From NCBI GenBank assembly GCA_034698045.1, contig JAQGAU010000901.1, forward strand, positions 1-22,790: a DNA stretch of 22,790 nt, in the 5' to 3' direction. The translations under genes were made by a program, and so were the position numbers. Under the pieces are notes generated by a model. The model made no database searches and was not told the origin of the DNA. It saw only the letters and a program-made list of their open reading frames with translations. This DNA comes from Paramacrobiotus richtersi. Lineage: Eukaryota > Tardigrada > Eutardigrada > Parachela > Macrobiotidae. Below, in pieces: positions 18,941-22,790 of the stretch. Numbering within the stretch: the stretch's first letter is position 1; every line of letters starts with the position of its first letter.

Positions 18941-19881
18941 AATGGTAATGCCGCCACTGCAGTACGGTGTTTTACGCTTATCCCAGTTATTTTAACTTCG
19001 TTGTGTTGTTATCATAATGAGCGTTTTGTATGGATTTTTTATTTGTATTGTATGGGATTTCTTCTTATTTTTCAGTTAATATATTATTGGTAATTAATGC
19101 CTTGATTCTTCTGATACAGGCCTTGTTGAACCGTTAACGCATGAAATGTATGCTATTGTGCAGTTTGCCTGGACTGAGTCTGCATGGGCCATGAAGTGAT
19201 TCTTACTATGACTAACTTTCGATTATCTTTCTGCAACGGGTTAAAAGTGATGTTAAACTGGGAGCATAATATGATCAGTTGTAATTATGTCTCTTTTTCC
19301 ATGGTTTATGGGTGGAATCATTGTTATATGCAATCAGAATGCGCCGGTACACTTAGCGAAGCTGACATGTGGTTCGGACTACAATATGCTGTTTTCATTG
19401 GTTTCGCCGGTATTATTACGATCGATTGCTTATTGCCAAATGCAAGGCCGCATTGGTTACATAAAAACTGAAAAAAGCGCCGGGAGGAACTAAGCCTTCA
19501 AAAACAGAAGCGGTTGCAAACACACCCCGCCTTGCATATACTGTCTTTGTGATCTCCGCATTCATGTTGGTATTCCGTAATATACAGCGGCAAACTCATA
19601 AGCCGTGGCACGAGACAAACTGGTATGTTTTCTCCACGAGATCGATTTATTTTTTTCACAACAAGCCAACAACCAACATACAATAACGATCAGCGCATAA
19701 AAAGCACCAGCGGGCACGCGATCTCCAACAGTTTTTCCAGCTGCCTTCAGCATATCTGTTGATTATACAAGTGCAAAAAATATTTGACGGGTGGACGGGT
19801 AGGAATCAGTACTATACCTCCTTGTTTTACGCTTCTAAACGATAGTTACGCAAAAATCAGTAAACGTTGAGCTATTAGAAA
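18941..19881. other. DGCR8 3' flank and intergenic stretch
   Basis: The stretch begins with the DGCR8 3' UTR (no AATAAA seen). Two overlapping ATG frames, 19184-19471 (95 residues) and 19287-19493 (68 residues), are open and hydrophobic in part but show no motif. One could be a small gene; both cannot be supported. A small minus-strand ORF at 19562-19753 is listed separately. Confidence 0.4.
19562..19753 (-). CDS. Possible small single-pass membrane protein (63 residues)
   Basis: A true ATG (MLKAAGKTVGDRVPAG) opens a 63-codon frame ending in TGA at 19562-19564. Residues 16-32 (AFYALIVIVCWLLACC region) form one clear membrane segment, flanked by a short basic N-terminus and a Lys/Arg-containing tail. 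It is divergent to the Ly6-like gene with 128 bases between start codons, so the two would share a promoter region. The layout resembles small organellar or ER membrane proteins, but I recognise no family, and a chance ORF is possible. Confidence 0.35.
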   Translation of the reverse strand: MLKAAGKTVGDRVPAGAFYALIVIVCWLLACCEKNKSISWRKHTSLSRATAYEFAAVYYGIPT

Positions 19882-21951
19882 ATGCAGCTGGTCCTGATCT
19901 TGGTTGTTTTGAGCTCATATTCCGGTAAGGAAGACTGTTATCGTATACGTGACTGATACGTATACGTGACTTTTAGTACTGTACAGAGTATAGTTATACT
20001 TGAGCTACAGGCACAGCATTCTCTAGATCGTTGTGTACTTACAAGGAAACTATCCCATAGGATATTACTTTGAATAATCGACCGAAGCGAAGCGAAGGTC
20101 CTCTATACTCAACTCAAATTGGTTTCGATGTGTGTCTGTCATACGGTCGGTCACTATTATTATTTTTTTATTTTTTGTTTATTAATAATAATATAATACA
20201 ATATTATTATTATTATTTATTCAATTTATTGCATTACTTATTTATTTATTTTTGCCTATTAAAATTTATTTTTCATTTCAGTTCGTTATTTATTTACGGA
20301 TTTAAACGTGTTGTTTTTATACATTTTAATGTTATATTTTTTGTTTATTATCTTTCTTCAATATCATACTTCTTTAGTTATATTTATTAAGTCACAATCA
20401 AACTCAGAAAAATTGAGCAAATGTGCCGTAATTGTGTTTGAAAAGCATCAAACGCGTTTTTCTCGAAAGCGATGTTGGGGGAGCGAGCTTTAAACTGCTG
20501 TCTTGGGGTCAGTTGATGACCGAACTTCCTGTTTAGGTCTACAGTATGGGTTGAGGAGATTATCTGAGATTTCGAAAGTCAGCGAAATTGCTTTCCACGG
20601 GACGTAAGCTGTTTTTCAAATATTTACTTTCAGAGTTAAAAACAATATTTTTCGCAGCTGCCCACTGGCCATAACCACCGCACACATCCGCTAGAATTAA
20701 TAGTCAAAAACCTTTTCGTGGTGGATTCGTAAACAAAACAACCTATTTGCTGTGAAATAGGGGGCATGCCCACTGATGTCAAAAAAATATCATGCTGCTG
20801 TCGTCGAATTTTGGTGGTAAAAATTCGCAAAAAAAGTTTTCCTTCACGAGATCGGTATATACACGTTTTTATCTCATGTTATCTCTCAAGTACATGATTG
20901 TATGCCCGGACTTCCTTCGCTTCGGTCATTCAGTGCCCGCAATCAGCGAGTGCACTTTCCTAGTTATCTAACATCTAATGCTATTACTAATTATTATTAT
21001 TATCGCACTATCTATCAGCTTGTGAAATTACGATGCAGTTATCTCTCTAAGTGAACAATGCGAGATGTTGCTTCGACGCGAAATCTGTTCGCTTTTCACA
21101 GGATTGCTCGGAGTTAGCGCCGTGAACTGCGCCTCTGATAACTACGCAAGCAAATGGCATCTCGAACACTGCCTATCTTATGGATTCGTGACTGGGTCAA
21201 CGGAACAAGACTGGGTTTGCGCTAAACATTTGCAGAAAACTTCTGCCACGGATATAAGTGGGTGTACAACGTTGTAAGCTGTAGATGTAACTTAAATCTG
21301 AAGTTCCATTTTTAAAAATGTACAGAGACTTTCAGGTACATTTTTTCGTCGTACAGTCTGTAGTCTAGCAAATCGGACTTATCCAGGCAGCGTTTGGAAA
21401 AATCGGTATTCTGATAATTATAATTTTTAAAATTCTTCGCAAAGTCTACTGTCTACCATGGTATGCTGTAAGTCGGATGGTTTTTCCAGTACAGTAATGC
21501 AAATGGTTCTATGCGGTTTTTGGTTTTTCTGCACGATCGCGCGTAGCTATAAACGAAAGCCAAGAAATTATCCCAACGCATGGCCTAGGAATACCTACAG
21601 ATGGGGACATAATTGATAACGATTAAACGGTCCGGGTGGTAATTTTTATAATTTGCAGAAGCATCATTGGGCTGCGCGAGCAAAACACAAGTCGCACAGG
21701 ATTATTTCGGAGGGCGACCAGAATCGTTTGTCACAGGCTGTCATTTGGATAAAACGCATCCAGACACTCTTGTGCACTGCTTCTGCAGTACGGACGAATG
21801 TTTCAAAAAGGATGATCAGAATAACTTGACCAGTTTCTTGAATGCGGTCAGAACAGTACTAAAACCGTCCGGCGCAGTATCAAAGCGATCAGCTGGTACC
21901 GCCTTTATTCTGGTTATGACATTGATCGGTATGGTCATTTGCGCAGTCTGA
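19882..21951 (+). CDS. Ly6/three-finger-like GPI-anchored surface protein
   Basis: Exons 19882-19924, 21102-21257 and 21659-21951 join through two phase-1 introns into a 163-residue protein. A signal peptide spans the first intron (MQLVLILVVLSSYS continuing GLLGVSAV). The mature part has eight cysteines: NC, EHC, VC, LGC, TGC, HCFC and DEC. The closing CFCSTDEC pattern resembles the CxCxxDxCN end of Ly6/uPAR and related receptor ectodomains, with the final Asn replaced. After a polar stretch the C-terminus is hydrophobic to the very end (AFILVMTLIGMVICAV), as expected for a GPI-attachment signal. The donor of exon 2 is weak (ATAA|GTGGGT). A variant polyadenylation signal ATTAAA lies at 21979-21984, 28 bases past the stop. 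Intron 1 (19925-21101) contains a Helitron-like element. A membrane-tethered modulator role is inference. Confidence 0.75.
20078..20963 (+). mobile_element. Helitron-like element, long copy (copy 2)
   Basis: The 886-base element starts TCGACCGAAGCGAAGCGAAG after an A and ends GCACTTTCCTAG before a T. The first 75 or so bases and the last 60 match copy 1 at 17079-17302. The interior differs and includes a very A+T-rich tract at about 20155-20310. The 3' stem-loop AGTGC...GCACT is kept, with a compensating wobble relative to copy 1. Near the 3' end TTCGCTTCGGTCA is an inverted copy of the 5' GACCGAAGCGAA motif, a subterminal inverted repeat as reported for Helentron-type elements. No Rep or helicase frame is present, so it is non-autonomous. 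Confidence 0.65.
21314..21345. repeat. Perfect 10-bp inverted repeat in Ly6-like intron 2
   Basis: AAAAATGTAC and GTACATTTTT are separated by 12 bases, giving a perfect stem-loop within the intron. No function is evident. Confidence 0.7.
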
Positions 21952-21984
21952 TGCCAACACATTTGGTTTTAATGCATCATTAAA

Positions 21985-22790
21985 CTGATTTGCACTTTGC
22001 AATATTCGAAAGACGTGAATCGTGATCGGTTTTGTGTTAGAGGAGTTCACCACCGGGGTAAATGCAGTTGTTGTTGGTTCTGGTTTTCTGAAGCTCGTGG
22101 TTCGGTACGGAAAGTTGCAAATGGATATTACACGTATGTCGATCGTTACAACATGCGAATTCGTACGTCTGGGTTCCAGCGGATTTTGCCGTTGCGGTTA
22201 TTCGCAGTCCTTTCTCTGCTTTTCACAAACTCATCCAGCTCATTTGTACGCAACAGAAACACATTCTTCCGTTTGCCTAAATGGAACCACACACGGACTT
22301 CGGCCCTTATTGGCAATGTCAAATAACAAAGGTGAAGTGTAAGCTGGAGTTTCTCGTACAGGGAAGTACAATGTCTGGAGTACAATGTACAAGGACAGAA
22401 GTGAAAATCTTCGCCGGTTATGGTGTATTGCGTTTTTGGTGGCGGATAGCTGCCATCTTTCCGCATTTTGTGTTCTTGTAATTGCAGTTGGCTACAGACA
22501 CGAACGAGGGATTGGAATGAAAGCGTTTGCTATTGCAGTACTCCGGCGTTTTGGATGGCGTCTGCGAGACCATCCAAAATTTTAAACTGTAGCATCTAAA
22601 TTTCTATTTCAAAAATTAACCAAAGATATCATATAATTCAAAAAATCCAAAAATTCCCACAAGCCGGTCAGGTAGCACTGCCCGGTACCAGAAGGAGTCG
22701 GAATTTCGACACCAAATTGGTACTCGCTGGTCAAAAAATCCAATTAAGAAGTAATATTTTTGCGAAGATTTGTCTGACCATAGGTCAGCG
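21985..22790. other. Right-edge stretch without a supportable gene
   Basis: Overlapping open frames occur on both strands between about 21997 and 22585, but none has a recognisable motif. A perfect 10-bp inverted repeat (TTTTGGATGG...CCATCCAAAA) lies at 22549-22579. The stretch may contain the start of a gene that continues beyond the window. Confidence 0.4.

Noticed and set aside
20761-20772. GGGCATGCCC as another terminus of the Mutator-like element
   Set aside because: Only about 10 bases match and the neighbouring sequence does not resemble the inverted repeat.
22022-22585. Overlapping open frames at the right edge
   Set aside because: Frames are open on both strands with no recognisable domain or splice-bounded exon, so no gene can be supported.
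1-22790. tRNA, rRNA, CRISPR or viral genes
   Set aside because: I looked for tRNA B-box-like GGTTCGA sequences, regular spaced repeats and polymerase or integrase motifs, and found nothing convincing.

Overview
This window looks like nuclear DNA from a compact invertebrate (metazoan) genome. Genes are split by short GT-AG introns (about 45 to 600 bases, with one of 2.5 kb), intergenic DNA is A+T-rich, and the gene set is animal-specific: a microprocessor subunit DGCR8/Pasha, a class A GPCR, a GT31 Golgi glycosyltransferase and a Ly6-like GPI-anchored protein. A tardigrade or another small ecdysozoan would fit, but the sequence does not prove the lineage. Exon models come from reading splice sites, phases and protein motifs by eye.

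Layout. Positions 1-3700 hold only weakly supported minus-strand coding. The best candidate is an exon at about 1576-2030 encoding an Ala/Gly-rich repeat protein. Positions 3700-6458 (minus) hold a GT31 beta-1,3-galactosyltransferase-like type II membrane protein with a Ser/Thr/Pro-rich stem and an unusual C-terminal extension. Positions 7102-8537 (minus) hold a two-exon class A GPCR. Positions 9719-12897 (plus) hold a ten-exon secreted modular protein in which every intron is phase 1. It combines an N-terminal Cys-rich module with a series of cationic, glycine-rich helical modules and acidic tails, and resembles a multi-peptide precursor. Positions 13720-18940 (plus) hold a complete, compact DGCR8/Pasha gene of four coding exons. 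Its 2.5-kb second intron contains an A+T-rich tandem repeat, a Mutator-like non-autonomous DNA transposon with 9-bp target-site duplication, and a short Helitron-like element. Positions 19882-21951 (plus) hold a three-exon Ly6-like gene whose first intron carries a second, longer copy of the same Helitron-like family.

The genes do not form one pathway. DGCR8 acts in nuclear microRNA processing, the glycosyltransferase in the Golgi, and the GPCR and Ly6-like protein at the cell surface. The 9719-12897 gene is the most novel locus: no family was recognised for most of it, yet its architecture is very regular and suggests exon-by-exon amplification of membrane-active or defence-type peptides.
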